A stretch of 64,000 nucleotides of DNA from Mangrovimonas yunxiaonensis (lineage in GTDB: Bacteria > Bacteroidota > Bacteroidia > Flavobacteriales > Flavobacteriaceae): positions 492,501-556,500 of the forward strand of contig NZ_JPFK01000007.1 in the NCBI RefSeq assembly GCF_000733475.1, written 5' to 3'. The notes beneath the pieces were generated by a model. It was not told the DNA's origin, did no database searches, and worked only from the letters and a program-made list of their open reading frames with translations. Below, piece after piece: positions 1 to 8,929 of the stretch (its first letter is position 1; each line of letters starts with the position of its first letter). The position numbers were made by a program, and so were the translations under genes.

Positions 1-1
1 T

Positions 2-241
2 AAAAGTACCTGTGGTTGTACCGTTCCTAAAGATTGGGACAAAGCACCATTGCAACCAGGCGATACTGGCGAGTTTACTGTAAAGTTTAACGGCTCTGGA
101 AAAAACAAAGTAACCAAAACGGTTACAGTTACTGCCAATACTAAAACTGGTAATGAGCAAGTAAAAATTACAGCTTTTGTAAAAGCAGACCCTAATGCCG
201 CCGTTCAACCAGCTAAAGCAATGGTACCACAAGTAAAATAA
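2..241 (+). CDS. DUF1573 protein, C-terminal part (5' end outside window)
   Basis: The frame is open from base 2 to a stop at 239-241; the start lies upstream of the window, so only about 79 C-terminal residues are visible. The fragment begins with a Cys-Gly-Cys-Thr-Val-Pro stretch followed by a Pro-Gly-Asp turn and alternating beta-strand-like sequence, which is the pattern of DUF1573, an Ig-like exported domain common in Bacteroidota. No molecular function is established for the family. The stop is one base before yajC, so both are probably one transcript; a DUF1573 gene before yajC is a frequent arrangement in Flavobacteriaceae. Confidence 0.85.
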   Translation, partial: KSTCGCTVPKDWDKAPLQPGDTGEFTVKFNGSGKNKVTKTVTVTANTKTGNEQVKITAFVKADPNAAVQPAKAMVPQVK

Positions 242-242
242 T

Positions 243-536
243 ATGGGAGAAGGGATTGCAAGTTTTTTGCCTTTCATCTTAATGTTTGCTGTGATCTATT
301 TCTTTATGATCGCACCGCAAATGAGAAAGCAAAAACAAGAAAAAAAGTTTGCCGCCGAACTTAAAAAAGGCGATAAAATAATTACTAAAAGTGGCTTACA
401 CGGGAAGATTGTTGAGTTAAACGACAAAGACAGTTCTTGTGTGATAGAAACCCTAGCAGGAAAAATTAAATTTGAACGCTCGGCAATTTCTATGGAGTTA
501 AGCAAGAGCTTAAATGCCCCTGCAAAAACAAAGTAA
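243..536 (+). CDS. yajC: Preprotein translocase subunit YajC
   Basis: A 97-residue single-pass membrane protein. A hydrophobic helix at about residues 7-24 is followed by a Pro-Gln and a Lys/Arg/Gln-rich stretch, then a small KOW-like beta region with Gly-Asp-Lys and Gly-Lys-Ile turns, all typical of YajC. The family associates with SecDF and the SecYEG translocon in the inner membrane and assists protein export. It begins one base after the DUF1573 stop, consistent with co-transcription, and is followed by a strong hairpin terminator at 556-586. Confidence 0.95.
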   Translation: MGEGIASFLPFILMFAVIYFFMIAPQMRKQKQEKKFAAELKKGDKIITKSGLHGKIVELNDKDSSCVIETLAGKIKFERSAISMELSKSLNAPAKTK

Positions 537-555
537 CCCACGTTTATATAAAATT

Positions 556-586
556 AAAGCGCCTCCAAGTGGAGGCGCTTTTTTTG
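556..586. terminator. Bidirectional intrinsic terminator between yajC and the YdeI-like gene
   Basis: Perfect 8-bp GC stem GCGCCTCC (559-566) with GGAGGCGC (571-578), loop AAGT, preceded by A-rich and followed by T-rich sequence. It can end yajC on the + strand and the convergent gene on the - strand. Confidence 0.9.
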
Positions 587-587
587 T

Positions 588-1184
588 TTAACAATTTTTG
601 TATTTGTCGTACAAACCACAACCTTGTAAAATAAGCGGTTTAATTTTATCCAGTCTAGAGTGTTTGGTCGCCTCTCTTTTGGCGCTTGTAATATAGTCGC
701 AGTACTCCCTTTGTTTTCCCGGTGTTAAGGCGTTAAAGCTTTGCAATAGGTTTTTTTCCTGTTTTAAAGCAGCTTTAAGAAGTTCCGGAACCTCTACAGT
801 GCGGCCCTTTTTTTCTGGTTTAAGCTGTTTGCCTAGTTTTTGATTTTCGATGGCTTCTTTAACATAGGCCAGAACCAAGTTGGCATCAATATCTGCAAGT
901 TTAGTAAAGCGCATTTGGCGTAAGGCTTTGGTTTTTTCCTGTGCCTGCTCCAAAACGTTTTTTTCATCTTTTAAAAACACGCCGTTAAAAAACCAAATGC
1001 CAAAATGGTTTTTAAAGGCACCTAAACCAACAGTGTTTTTGCCATCGACAGTGTAAACCGGCGCGCCCCATTTTAAAGTTTCTTCCATAGCGGTAGAGCG
1101 CATAATTTGCCGCAATTGTGTTAAGGCCTCAGCAAATTTTTCGTGTTTTTCAATGTATCCTTCTACCGTAGTAATTTTTCCCAT
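588..1184 (-). CDS. DUF1801 / YdeI (OmpD-associated) family protein
   Basis: 198 residues. The N-terminal two thirds (about 15-110) match the DUF1801 pattern, with the Glu-Thr-Leu-Lys-Trp-Gly-Ala-Pro motif and a Phe-Gly-Ile-Trp-Phe-Phe strand. Residues about 130-190 match the YdeI/OmpD-associated tail, including Ala-Lys-Arg-Glu-Ala-Thr-Lys-His-Ser-Arg. DUF1801 is a frataxin-like fold of unknown activity; YdeI-type proteins have been tied to stress and bacteriocin tolerance, but the role here is not known. It is monocistronic and convergent with yajC. No TAnnTTTG element was found directly upstream. Confidence 0.8.
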   Translation of the reverse strand: MGKITTVEGYIEKHEKFAEALTQLRQIMRSTAMEETLKWGAPVYTVDGKNTVGLGAFKNHFGIWFFNGVFLKDEKNVLEQAQEKTKALRQMRFTKLADIDANLVLAYVKEAIENQKLGKQLKPEKKGRTVEVPELLKAALKQEKNLLQSFNALTPGKQREYCDYITSAKREATKHSRLDKIKPLILQGCGLYDKYKNC

Positions 1185-1267
1185 AAGGCTATTTTCAGAT
1201 TTTGAATATTAAAATACAAAAAAAAGTTTTTTTAACGAGACTTATAATCAATCCCTTACAATTTCTT

Positions 1268-1286
1268 ATTTAAAATAATTCTAAAT
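1268..1286 (+). promoter_or_regulatory. 19-bp palindromic operator, distal box of TonB receptor promoter
   Basis: ATTTAAAATAATTCTAAAT, extendable to a 23-bp palindrome (1266-1288) with one arm mismatch. It starts exactly 46 bp before the -7 element at 1314. The same 19-bp pattern occurs at 1329, 8858 and 8930. Its size and symmetry suit a Fur- or DtxR-class metalloregulator; that identity is inferred from the regulated genes. Confidence 0.7.
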
Positions 1287-1313
1287 AAATTTTTTTATGT
1301 CTTTTCTGAATGA

Positions 1314-1321
1314 TAGTTTTG
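1314..1321 (+). promoter_or_regulatory. Promoter -7 element (TAGTTTTG) of the TonB receptor operon
   Basis: Matches the Bacteroidota housekeeping -7 consensus TAnnTTTG. Transcription should begin near 1326, at the edge of the proximal operator. No clear -33 TTG is seen, as is common at regulated promoters. Confidence 0.65.
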
Positions 1322-1328
1322 CGCATCT

Positions 1329-1347
1329 ATTTAAAACAAGTCTAAAT
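1329..1347 (+). promoter_or_regulatory. 19-bp palindromic operator, proximal box of TonB receptor promoter
   Basis: ATTTAAAACAAGTCTAAAT, the second box, downstream of the -7 element and 16 nt before the ATG at 1364. Together with the box at 1268 it brackets the promoter, a layout that suits repression. Confidence 0.68.
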
Positions 1348-1363
1348 AAAAATAATACTCAAA

Positions 1364-3766
1364 ATGCAAAAATGTTTACTGCTGTTTACTTGCCTAATGG
1401 CTCAACTTTGTTTGTCGCAAGCAAGTGTAACAGGAACCATAACCGAAAATAATGGAACGCCCATACCTTACGCTATTGTAAGTCTTTCAGAAGGTGCTTA
1501 TGTCACCACCACCGATGAGGAGGGGCGCTTTATGTTACGAGAAGTTGCTTTAGGTACTCATAACATCACAGTCACATCAATGGGGTTCAATCCCATACAA
1601 CAAAGCATTTCTATACAAACGCCTACCGTACACACATTTAATGTTTCAATGACCTTTAATAATGCCTTAAATACCGTTGAGGTTTTTGGAAGACGTCTTA
1701 AAAATCCAGATAAAATTGAAGCGTTAACACGTTTGCCTCTTGAACCTTATAAACAAATACAAAGCATCTCGATTATTGGCGAAAAGCTAATTGCAGATCA
1801 GGGAAACCTAACCATATCCGAAGCGACCAAAAATGTGCCTGGCGTATACACGTTTGCTACCTATGGCAACAAACGCGAAAGTATGTCGTCTAGAGGGTTT
1901 AGAGGAATTCCCATTCTTAAAAATGGGGTGCGTGTACACTCCGATTTTCGGGGTGTAGGCATCTTAACCGATATGCAAGGAGTAGACAACATTCAGGTGC
2001 TTAAAGGCGCTGCTTCTGTAACCCAAGGGGTCGCTACCGATCTTGGAAGCCCGGGAGGGGTGGTTAATATTGTTACCAAAACCCCTAAATACGATTTTGG
2101 TGGAGAAGTATCCCTACGGGTTGGAAGTTTTGGACACGTAAGGCCTACGTTCGATGTTTATGGCCCAATCGGGCAGTCTAAAAAAGTGGCTTTCCGGGTT
2201 AATGGCGCCTTAGAGCGCGCCGATAGCTACCGAAGCAAGATTTCTTCTGAACGGTTTTACATTAACCCATCTTTAGAATGGAAGATTGACGATAAATCGA
2301 CCTTAACCTTGGAAATGGATTATTTTGATGACAGTAGAACCCCAGATTTAGGTACCGTAAACTTAGCAGAAAATGATGTGAATGCCATTTATAATTTGCC
2401 TCACGAACAATTTTTAGGGTTTAAGAACGATCGCTCGATAACACAAAACAGCACTTATGCCATACGGTTTAACAGACAGTTAAACAAAACATGGAACATG
2501 AAAGCTGCGTTTTACAAATCGCATTTGCAGTTAGAAGATAAAGGAGCAGGCCTAGGAAATGCGGTGGACGTAAATGGCGTAACAAATTATAACATGAGGA
2601 CACGGAGCTATGCGGTATCGTCCAGATCAGACGACAATAGTGTTTTGCAGGTAGACCTTATAGGAAACGAGGTGTATACTGGAAAAATAAAGCACACCCT
2701 TCAAATGGGGTTCGATTACCGAGCGTCAAGCTACCAAACAAGCAGCCATACAGGAGGAACTTATGATACCAATGGCGATTTTGTACCGTTTTCAGATACT
2801 ATAGACGTATTTGCTGATAACACACATACATTGCCTAATTTAGCTCTAGGAAATACGCGTTTGGGAGGCGGTAAAACAAGAGCTTTAGGAGTGGTAGCGC
2901 AAGATGTGGTGTCCTGGACCAATTGGTTTAAAACCTTTGTTGGCCTACGATACAGCACTACCGAAACTATAGGAGAGGTCGAGAACACAAAAAGCGACGC
3001 TTTTAATCCGTTAGGGGGACTTGTCTTTACACCAATCTCACAAATCAACATCTTTGCGTCGTATACCAATAGTGCTTACCCACGAACCGCAGCCAGATTA
3101 GGCGCCAATGGCGAACCTTTAGGAAATGAGCGTTACGATCAATTGGAGGCTGGGGTTAAAACCACTTGGCTAGACGATAGGTTGCGATTTAATGTCACGC
3201 TATTTAAAATAAACAACAAAGACATAAATCTACCTGTTTACGATGATACCTGGTCTACCATTCTGTATTATGAAAAAGGAGGGAATGACCAACGTCAAGG
3301 GGTTGAAGTAGAATTAACAGGCCGTATTTTAGATAACTTAGAAGTGATTACGGGCTATAGTTATATAGATGCACAGTACAAGGCTCATACGGCTTATGTT
3401 TATGGATCATCTCCTTTAAATACGCCAAAACATACTGCAAATGCGTATGCCAATTACCAATTTAAAGGTGCTTTAGAGGGGCTGTCGTTGGGAGCAGGAG
3501 CCTATTATACGGGAGAACGCCCTATAAACGATTGGAGTTCTGGTGCTGTTACCCATCAAGGCATTGTACCCAACCAAAAGCCTTTTCAGGTAGCTGCTTA
3601 TACCTTAGTTAATGTCCAAGCCGCATACCAATTTAACGGGCATTGGAAAGCCAAGCTTTTGTTAAACAATGTGTTTAATGAAATAGGTTACAACGCCTAT
3701 AGAACGCGGTTTATTAACCAAACAGACCCGAGAAGTTTTGCCGCAGTATTAACCTATTCGTTTTAA
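1364..3766 (+). CDS. TonB-dependent siderophore receptor
   Basis: An 800-residue outer-membrane receptor. A signal peptide (about 1-20, ending Leu-Ser-Gln-Ala) is followed by a carboxypeptidase-regulatory-like beta sandwich (about 22-105, with the Thr-Asp-Glu-Glu-Gly-Arg-Phe motif), a plug domain (about 130-240, with Ser-Arg-Gly-Phe-Arg-Gly and the Gly-Gly-Val-Val-Asn-Ile-Val-Thr-Lys motif), a 22-strand-type barrel and a C-terminal aromatic residue (Tyr-Ser-Phe). Length and layout match the FhuA/FpvA-like ferric siderophore receptor family. It would import an iron-siderophore complex using TonB-ExbBD. The next gene, a PepSY membrane protein 6 bp downstream, is a common partner that may reduce or release the iron. 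Two 19-bp operator boxes bracket the promoter. The ligand cannot be told from sequence. Confidence 0.92.
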   Translation: MQKCLLLFTCLMAQLCLSQASVTGTITENNGTPIPYAIVSLSEGAYVTTTDEEGRFMLREVALGTHNITVTSMGFNPIQQSISIQTPTVHTFNVSMTFNNALNTVEVFGRRLKNPDKIEALTRLPLEPYKQIQSISIIGEKLIADQGNLTISEATKNVPGVYTFATYGNKRESMSSRGFRGIPILKNGVRVHSDFRGVGILTDMQGVDNIQVLKGAASVTQGVATDLGSPGGVVNIVTKTPKYDFGGEVSLRVGSFGHVRPTFDVYGPIGQSKKVAFRVNGALERADSYRSKISSERFYINPSLEWKIDDKSTLTLEMDYFDDSRTPDLGTVNLAENDVNAIYNLPHEQFLGFKNDRSITQNSTYAIRFNRQLNKTWNMKAAFYKSHLQLEDKGAGLGNAVDVNGVTNYNMRTRSYAVSSRSDDNSVLQVDLIGNEVYTGKIKHTLQMGFDYRASSYQTSSHTGGTYDTNGDFVPFSDTIDVFADNTHTLPNLALGNTRLGGGKTRALGVVAQDVVSWTNWFKTFVGLRYSTTETIGEVENTKSDAFNPLGGLVFTPISQINIFASYTNSAYPRTAARLGANGEPLGNERYDQLEAGVKTTWLDDRLRFNVTLFKINNKDINLPVYDDTWSTILYYEKGGNDQRQGVEVELTGRILDNLEVITGYSYIDAQYKAHTAYVYGSSPLNTPKHTANAYANYQFKGALEGLSLGAGAYYTGERPINDWSSGAVTHQGIVPNQKPFQVAAYTLVNVQAAYQFNGHWKAKLLLNNVFNEIGYNAYRTRFINQTDPRSFAAVLTYSF

Positions 3767-3772
3767 GAAGGG

Positions 3773-4909
3773 ATGGCCAAAAAAAGTTATACATTAAAAA
3801 CGTTTATTAACGACATCCACTTGTGGCTTGGTATCGCAAGTGGTGTTGTTTTGTTCTTAGTTTGTTTAAGCGGTACCATTTTAACTTTTGAAAAAGAGAT
3901 AAAATCGGCTTTGGCAGAAACCCTAGAGGTAACGCCAAACGAAGGCGGGGCGTTGCCAATGGAAACATTAATCGCTAACCTAATACCTAAGGGACAGGTT
4001 TTAAGGGTAACCATACCGGCAGAAATCAACCAGCCGTATGTGTTTAGGGTTAAAACATCGCCTAGCGATAGGCGCGGCACAGTTGTTTATGTAAACCCAT
4101 TTACGGGAGCTGCCTTACAACCGGAGAAGGGGCCTTTAGACGCTTTTTTTATGAGCATGTTTAAAATGCACCGTTGGATGCTTATGGACATTTCAATAGG
4201 GCGTCCTATTGTGGGCGTAGCAACTATTATCTTTCTTATCCTATCGGTAACGGGGCTGGTGTTGTGGTTTCCTAAAAAACTAAGTTGGAAGCAATTTAAG
4301 CCCAGGTTTAAGATTAAATGGTCGGCCAGTTGGAAGCGCATTAATTACGATTTGCACAATACCTTGGGATTTTATGCGTGTATTTTTTTAATCATCATGG
4401 CTTTAACAGGATTAAACTGGTCGTTCGATTGGTACAGAGCGGGTGCTAGCCAGGTTTTGGGTGCCAAAGTTTTTGATAGGAGCCAGCCTCAATTTAGCCT
4501 GAATGCAAGTGAAGCGCCAGAGCTGCCCTTAAAAAACATTCTTACGGTTGTTAACCAGTCGTTTGACTATAAGGGCGATGTTACCTTAAGTCTGCCTTCA
4601 GAAAAGGCCGATTTTTTCACCATAAGAAAGCAAAACGCCAAAGGGTTTTCGCCAGTGGTGAGTAACCGTTTGGTGGTGTCTAAACAAGGCGAGGTGTTGT
4701 TTAAGGAGATTTTTTCTGAAAAACCATGGAATGCTCAAATAGCGGCCTTGATTAAACCCATACATACCGGCGAGATTTTTGGCAGTTTTTCTAAGGTGAT
4801 TTATTTTCTGGGGTGTTTAATAGCGACGAGCTTGCCCATAACGGGAACGCTTATTTGGCTGAATAAACTTAAAAAGAAACGTAAAAAGAAAAAAGCAGCC
4901 ACGGTTTAG
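3773..4909 (+). CDS. PepSY-associated transmembrane protein (PiuB/FoxB-like)
   Basis: 378 residues with four predicted membrane helices at about 17-39, 144-166, 198-219 and 343-364, and a periplasmic PepSY-like region between the first two. Histidines at or near helix ends (His16, His133, His195, His331) are the kind that bind heme in PepSY_TM reductases. Family members such as FoxB and FsrB act with siderophore receptors, probably reducing ferric siderophore in the periplasm. It lies 6 bp after the TonB receptor gene, so the two form an operon. The C-terminus is a run of lysines and arginines, and its last codons are built into the terminator stem at 4891-4921. Confidence 0.88.
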   Translation: MAKKSYTLKTFINDIHLWLGIASGVVLFLVCLSGTILTFEKEIKSALAETLEVTPNEGGALPMETLIANLIPKGQVLRVTIPAEINQPYVFRVKTSPSDRRGTVVYVNPFTGAALQPEKGPLDAFFMSMFKMHRWMLMDISIGRPIVGVATIIFLILSVTGLVLWFPKKLSWKQFKPRFKIKWSASWKRINYDLHNTLGFYACIFLIIMALTGLNWSFDWYRAGASQVLGAKVFDRSQPQFSLNASEAPELPLKNILTVVNQSFDYKGDVTLSLPSEKADFFTIRKQNAKGFSPVVSNRLVVSKQGEVLFKEIFSEKPWNAQIAALIKPIHTGEIFGSFSKVIYFLGCLIATSLPITGTLIWLNKLKKKRKKKKAATV

Positions 4910-4921
4910 TGGCTGCTTTTA
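4891..4921 (+). terminator. Intrinsic terminator overlapping the PepSY gene stop codon
   Basis: Stem GCAGCCAC (4895-4902) with GTGGCTGC (4909-4916), loop GGTTTA, flanked by A and T runs. The TAG stop at 4907-4909 lies in the loop and first stem base. Confidence 0.85.
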
Positions 4922-4943
4922 TAGGAATTTTAAAAACGGTGTT

Positions 4944-6185
4944 TTATTGGTGTTTTGCTGCGGTTAATTCGGCGATTTTGCAAATAACCTCGGTCGCTTT
5001 AATAATGCTTTCTACAGGCACATATTCGTAACGCCCATGAAAGTTGTGGCCACCGGCAAAAATGTTGGGGCACGGCAAGCCCATATAGCTTAGTTGCGAC
5101 CCATCGGTGCCACCGCGAATAGGCTTAATAATAGGCTCTATGCTCAGTTGTTTCATGGCATCTTCAGCAATATCGACTATGTGTTTTACGGGCTCGACCT
5201 TTTCTTTCATGTTGTAGTATTGGTCTGTAATCTCGATATGAACTGCTTCGTTTTCGTATTGGGAGTTTAGCTCGTTGGCCAATTTTTCCATAACGTCCTT
5301 GCGCGCCTCGAAATGATCTTTGTCGTGGTCACGAATAATGTATTCCAAAACAGTTTCTTCAACATCGCCTTTTATGTTGTGTAAGTGGAAAAACCCTTGG
5401 TAGCCTTCGGTGTGTTCTGGTGTTTCTAACCTAGGCAGCGAGTTAATAAACTCTGTGGCAATGTACATGGAGTTTATCATTTTGCCCTTGGCATAGCCAG
5501 GGTGTACAATTTTTCCTTTAATTTTTACAACAGCTCCAGCCGCGTTAAAATTTTCGTATTCTAATTCGCCTACTTGGCTGCCATCCATGGTGTAGGCCCA
5601 ATCGGCACCAAATTTTTCGACATCAAATTTGTGTGCTCCGCGCCCAATTTCTTCATCTGGGGTAAAGCCTACCTTTATTTCGCCGTGTTTTATTTCGGGG
5701 TGCTGAATTAAATATTCCATGGCCGAAACAATTTCGCAAATCCCTGCTTTGTCATCGGCTCCTAAAAGTGTTGTGCCATCGGTAGTAATTAATGTTTGTC
5801 CAATATACAGCTTTAGGTCGTCGAAATAGTCTGGAGAGAGTACAATGCCTGCTTCTTTATTTAATAGAATGTCATTGCCGTCGTAATTAGGAATGACTTT
5901 AGGGTTAACATTTGCCCCAGTAAAATCTGGCGAGGTATCGAAGTGGGAAATAAAACCAATGGTTGGTACGTGGTGCTCAACATTGCTAGGCAAGGTGGCC
6001 ATAATGTAAGCATTTTCGTCTATGGTTACCTCGGTTAAGCCAATGGCTTTAAGTTCGTCTACCAGTTTATTGGCCAAATCCCATTGCTTTTCGGTACTTG
6101 GTGTGGTATTCGATTTTGGGTCGGACTCCGTGTCAATCGTTACATAGCTTATAAAGCGATCAATAATCTGTTGTTTGTTTATCAT
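4944..6185 (-). CDS. pepT: Peptidase T (tripeptide aminopeptidase)
   Basis: 413 residues, close to the usual 408. It is an M20 family zinc aminopeptidase that removes the N-terminal residue from tripeptides in the cytoplasm. Visible metal and active-site residues are His81 and Asp83 (Ser-His-Phe-Asp-Thr), Asp144 in Gly-Ala-Asp-Asp-Lys-Ala-Gly, the Glu pair at 178-179 in Thr-Pro-Asp-Glu-Glu-Ile-Gly-Arg-Gly, and a late Gly-Gly-His-Asn-Phe-His-Gly-Arg motif. The dimerisation domain lies at about 210-320. It is divergent from pyrD and monocistronic. Confidence 0.95.
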   Translation of the reverse strand: MINKQQIIDRFISYVTIDTESDPKSNTTPSTEKQWDLANKLVDELKAIGLTEVTIDENAYIMATLPSNVEHHVPTIGFISHFDTSPDFTGANVNPKVIPNYDGNDILLNKEAGIVLSPDYFDDLKLYIGQTLITTDGTTLLGADDKAGICEIVSAMEYLIQHPEIKHGEIKVGFTPDEEIGRGAHKFDVEKFGADWAYTMDGSQVGELEYENFNAAGAVVKIKGKIVHPGYAKGKMINSMYIATEFINSLPRLETPEHTEGYQGFFHLHNIKGDVEETVLEYIIRDHDKDHFEARKDVMEKLANELNSQYENEAVHIEITDQYYNMKEKVEPVKHIVDIAEDAMKQLSIEPIIKPIRGGTDGSQLSYMGLPCPNIFAGGHNFHGRYEYVPVESIIKATEVICKIAELTAAKHQ

Positions 6186-6232
6186 TGTGAAGTTTTGTGG
6201 TAGTTAATAACAAAAATCGTTTTCAAAAATAC

Positions 6233-6240
6233 TATTTTTG
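6233..6240 (+). promoter_or_regulatory. Promoter -7 element (TATTTTTG) of pyrD
   Basis: Exact TAnnTTTG match ending 18 nt before the ATG at 6259. It shows that a possible upstream TTG start at 6238 would lie inside the promoter, so the ATG is the likely start. Confidence 0.7.
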
Positions 6241-6258
6241 TGCCACAATTCTTATATA

Positions 6259-7278
6259 ATGTACAAAGCTTTCATACGCCCAATTTTTTTCTTGTTCGAT
6301 CCAGAGAAAATTCACCACTTTACCTTTTCGCTTATCCGTTTTTTAAACAAATTGCCTTTTGTGCCTGCCCTTTTTAAAAAGTTGTATTGGGTAGAAGACC
6401 AGCGCTTAGAAAAGCAATTGTTTGGGCTTACATTTAAAAATCCGGTAGGATTGGCCGCTGGTTTTGATAAAGATGCTAAGCTGTATAGTGAGTTGGGAAA
6501 TTTAGGATTTGGTTTTATAGAAATAGGTACTTTAACCCCAAAGGGACAGCCTGGAAATCCCAAGAAACGTTTGTTTAGGTTAAAAGCAGACAATGCTATA
6601 ATTAACCGCATGGGCTTTAATAATGGTGGGGTAGATGAGGCCGTAGCGCGCTTAAAACAAAACAAAAACGTTTTAATAGGCGGTAATATAGGGAAGAATA
6701 AAGTGACCCCTAACGAAGCGGCTACCAACGATTATGTGTACTGCTTTAATGCCTTATTTGACTATGTTGATTATTTTGTGGTGAATGTAAGTTCACCAAA
6801 TACCCCTAATTTAAGAGCTTTGCAGGACAAAGAGCCCTTAACCGAATTGTTACAGACTTTAAAAGATCTGAATGCCAAGAAGCCTGAGCAAAAGCCCATA
6901 CTGCTTAAAATAGCACCAGATTTAACAAATGACCAATTAATGGATATTATTGATATTGTTCATACAACCAAGATTGATGGGGTAATAGCCACCAACACAA
7001 CAATCTCTAGGGATGGTTTGCAGTCTGAAAACAAAACCGAAGCCGGAGGTTTAAGTGGTAAGCCACTAACCAATAGATCTACAGAAGTTATTCGGTTTTT
7101 AGCAGAACAAAGCAACAAGGCATTTCCTATTATTGGTGTAGGCGGTATTCACTCGGCTGCCGATGCCTTAGAAAAATTAGATGCTGGTGCCGATTTGGTA
7201 CAGTTGTACACTGGTTTTATTTATGAAGGCCCCAAACTGATAAAAAGCATTAACAAAGCCATATTAAACCGCCTGTAG
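6259..7278 (+). CDS. pyrD: Dihydroorotate dehydrogenase (quinone), class 2
   Basis: 339 residues from the ATG at 6259; an in-frame TTG at 6238 overlaps the promoter and is rejected. The enzyme oxidises dihydroorotate to orotate in pyrimidine synthesis, using FMN and passing electrons to membrane quinone. The N-terminal hydrophobic helix pair expected for class 2 enzymes is present (about residues 3-35). FMN and active-site motifs are visible: Gly-Leu-Ala-Ala-Gly-Phe-Asp-Lys, Asn-Arg-Met-Gly-Phe-Asn-Asn, and Asn-Val-Ser-Ser-Pro-Asn-Thr-Pro with the catalytic serine. A LysE gene starts one base after the stop. Confidence 0.95.
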   Translation: MYKAFIRPIFFLFDPEKIHHFTFSLIRFLNKLPFVPALFKKLYWVEDQRLEKQLFGLTFKNPVGLAAGFDKDAKLYSELGNLGFGFIEIGTLTPKGQPGNPKKRLFRLKADNAIINRMGFNNGGVDEAVARLKQNKNVLIGGNIGKNKVTPNEAATNDYVYCFNALFDYVDYFVVNVSSPNTPNLRALQDKEPLTELLQTLKDLNAKKPEQKPILLKIAPDLTNDQLMDIIDIVHTTKIDGVIATNTTISRDGLQSENKTEAGGLSGKPLTNRSTEVIRFLAEQSNKAFPIIGVGGIHSAADALEKLDAGADLVQLYTGFIYEGPKLIKSINKAILNRL

Positions 7279-7279
7279 G

Positions 7280-7897
7280 TTGAATTACGATATTCTCATA
7301 TCGTTTGTATTGGCCACTTCGGCTTTGGCCATATCGCCGGGCCCAGATAATATTTATGTGCTGTTGCAAAGCATAACCCACGGCAAGTTCTCGGGGTTGG
7401 CAACGGTAGCGGGGTTAATTTCTGGCTGTTTGGTGCACACCACCCTTGTGGCTTTTGGCGTTTCGGCAATTATTAAGGAAAACGAAAGCCTTTTTTTGGT
7501 TATTAAATTATTTGGAGCGGCATATTTGCTTTATCTAGCTTTTAAGGTGTTTAAAAGCCATGCCGAGTTGCATTTAGACAACAAAGGTGTGCCCAAAAAA
7601 AGTTTGCTTCAGCTTTTTAAACAGGGGTTTGTTATGAATGTGCTTAACCCCAAGGTCTCTTTGTTCTTTTTAGCGCTATTTCCCGGTTTTTTGTTTGATG
7701 CTACTTTAAGCCCTGTATTACAGTTTTATGTGCTTGGCGGCTTGTTTATGTTGGTTTCTGCGCTTATTTTTTCGGCTATAGCCATGCTTTCAGGACTCAT
7801 TTCAGACTATATAAAGCACCATGCCAGCATAGGGATGTATTTAAAATGGCTTCAAATTGTGGTGTTTGTATTGATTGCGGTTTTAATTTTAATATAG
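7280..7897 (+). CDS. LysE/RhtB family amino acid exporter
   Basis: 205 residues with about six hydrophobic helices and the N-terminal Ser-Pro-Gly-Pro-Asp-Asn motif characteristic of the LysE/RhtB superfamily, which exports amino acids and derivatives across the inner membrane. The substrate cannot be assigned. The start is a TTG at 7280, one base after the pyrD stop; no better ATG in frame keeps the first helix. It is probably co-transcribed with pyrD, without an obvious functional link. Confidence 0.9.
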   Translation: MNYDILISFVLATSALAISPGPDNIYVLLQSITHGKFSGLATVAGLISGCLVHTTLVAFGVSAIIKENESLFLVIKLFGAAYLLYLAFKVFKSHAELHLDNKGVPKKSLLQLFKQGFVMNVLNPKVSLFFLALFPGFLFDATLSPVLQFYVLGGLFMLVSALIFSAIAMLSGLISDYIKHHASIGMYLKWLQIVVFVLIAVLILI

Positions 7898-7934
7898 AGT
7901 TACAGAAAACATTTTCGTACAATACAATCTTTAT

Positions 7935-7942
7935 TATCTTTG
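7935..7942 (+). promoter_or_regulatory. Promoter -7 element (TATCTTTG) of the HMG-CoA lyase gene
   Basis: Exact TAnnTTTG match ending 7 nt before the ATG at 7950, which predicts a nearly leaderless mRNA. Confidence 0.7.
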
Positions 7943-7949
7943 AACTTCT

Positions 7950-8813
7950 ATGAACGAGCACGTAAAAATCATTGAATGTCCCCGAGATGCCATGCAAGGC
8001 ATTAAAGCATTTATTCCTACCGAAAAGAAGGTTCAATACATCCAATCACTATTACGTGTGGGGTTTGATACTATTGATTTTGGGAGCTTTGTTTCGCCAA
8101 AGGCCATTCCGCAAATGGTTGATACGGCCGAGGTGCTTTCCCGCTTAGACCTGTCGCAGACCACAAGCAAACTCTTGGCTATTATTGCAAATTTACGTGG
8201 TGCCACCGATGCGGTTACGCACAGTCCCATTAAATATTTGGGATATCCGTTTTCCATTTCAGAAAACTTTCAAATGCGTAATACCCATAAAACCATAGCG
8301 CAATCGGTAGACATTTTGAAGGGCATTTTAGAGCTTGCTCATACCCACGATAAAGAAGTGGTGGTATATATTTCTATGGGCTTTGGCAACCCTTATGGCG
8401 ACCCTTGGAATGTTGACATAGTAGGCGAGTGGGCAGAGAAATTGGCCAGCATGGGCGTACAGATTTTATCGCTTAGCGATACGGTAGGCACATCAACCCC
8501 AGAAAGTATCGATTACTTGTTCTCAAATCTTATTCCTAAATACCCCAATGTTGAGTTTGGGGCGCATTTACACACCACGCCAAGTACCTGGCACGAAAAG
8601 ATAGATGCGGCATATCTGGCAGGCTGCAGAAGGTTTGATGGTGCCATTCAAGGGTTTGGCGGCTGCCCAATGGCCAAAGATGAGCTAACGGGTAATATGC
8701 CAACCGAAAAGCTACTTTCTTATATGACGTCTAAAAAAGTAAACCGCTTAAATGCGATGAGTTTTGAAAGCGCCTATAACGAAGCCACAAAAATCTTCAC
8801 GGTGTACCATTAA
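7950..8813 (+). CDS. Hydroxymethylglutaryl-CoA lyase
   Basis: 287 residues of the HMGL-like TIM-barrel family. The N-terminal Pro-Arg-Asp-Ala-Met-Gln-Gly carries the catalytic Arg-Asp pair, Ser-Asp-Thr-Val-Gly and His-Leu-His-Thr supply the metal-binding histidines, and the active-site cysteine loop reads Gly-Phe-Gly-Gly-Cys-Pro-Met-Ala. The enzyme splits HMG-CoA into acetyl-CoA and acetoacetate at the end of leucine breakdown. No other leucine-degradation gene is adjacent. A promoter element lies 7 nt upstream, so the message is nearly leaderless. Confidence 0.9.
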   Translation: MNEHVKIIECPRDAMQGIKAFIPTEKKVQYIQSLLRVGFDTIDFGSFVSPKAIPQMVDTAEVLSRLDLSQTTSKLLAIIANLRGATDAVTHSPIKYLGYPFSISENFQMRNTHKTIAQSVDILKGILELAHTHDKEVVVYISMGFGNPYGDPWNVDIVGEWAEKLASMGVQILSLSDTVGTSTPESIDYLFSNLIPKYPNVEFGAHLHTTPSTWHEKIDAAYLAGCRRFDGAIQGFGGCPMAKDELTGNMPTEKLLSYMTSKKVNRLNAMSFESAYNEATKIFTVYH

Positions 8814-8857
8814 TCGGTTAAAATTAAAATCTTGTCATTCAGCAAGTTGTTAAATTT

Positions 8858-8876
8858 ATTTAAAATTAATCTAAAT
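8858..8876 (+). promoter_or_regulatory. 19-bp palindromic operator, distal box of the porin promoter
   Basis: ATTTAAAATTAATCTAAAT. It starts exactly 46 bp before the -7 element at 8904, the same spacing as at the TonB receptor operon (1268 to 1314). Confidence 0.7.
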
Positions 8877-8880
8877 AAAT

Positions 8881-8911
8881 TTTGGATGTTTGTTATGCAG
8901 CAGTATTTTTG
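8881..8911 (+). promoter_or_regulatory. Promoter of the porin gene (TTTG, 19 bp, TATTTTTG)
   Basis: A -33 TTTG at 8881-8884 and a -7 TATTTTTG at 8904-8911 are separated by 19 bp, matching the Bacteroidota housekeeping promoter. Transcription should start near 8916, between the two operator boxes. Confidence 0.72.
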
Positions 8912-8929
8912 CCGCAGAAAATATAATTA

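Noticed and set aside
6238-6258. Upstream TTG start for pyrD
   Set aside because: It lies inside and just after the -7 element, so it would not be in the transcript; the ATG at 6259 fits the family start.
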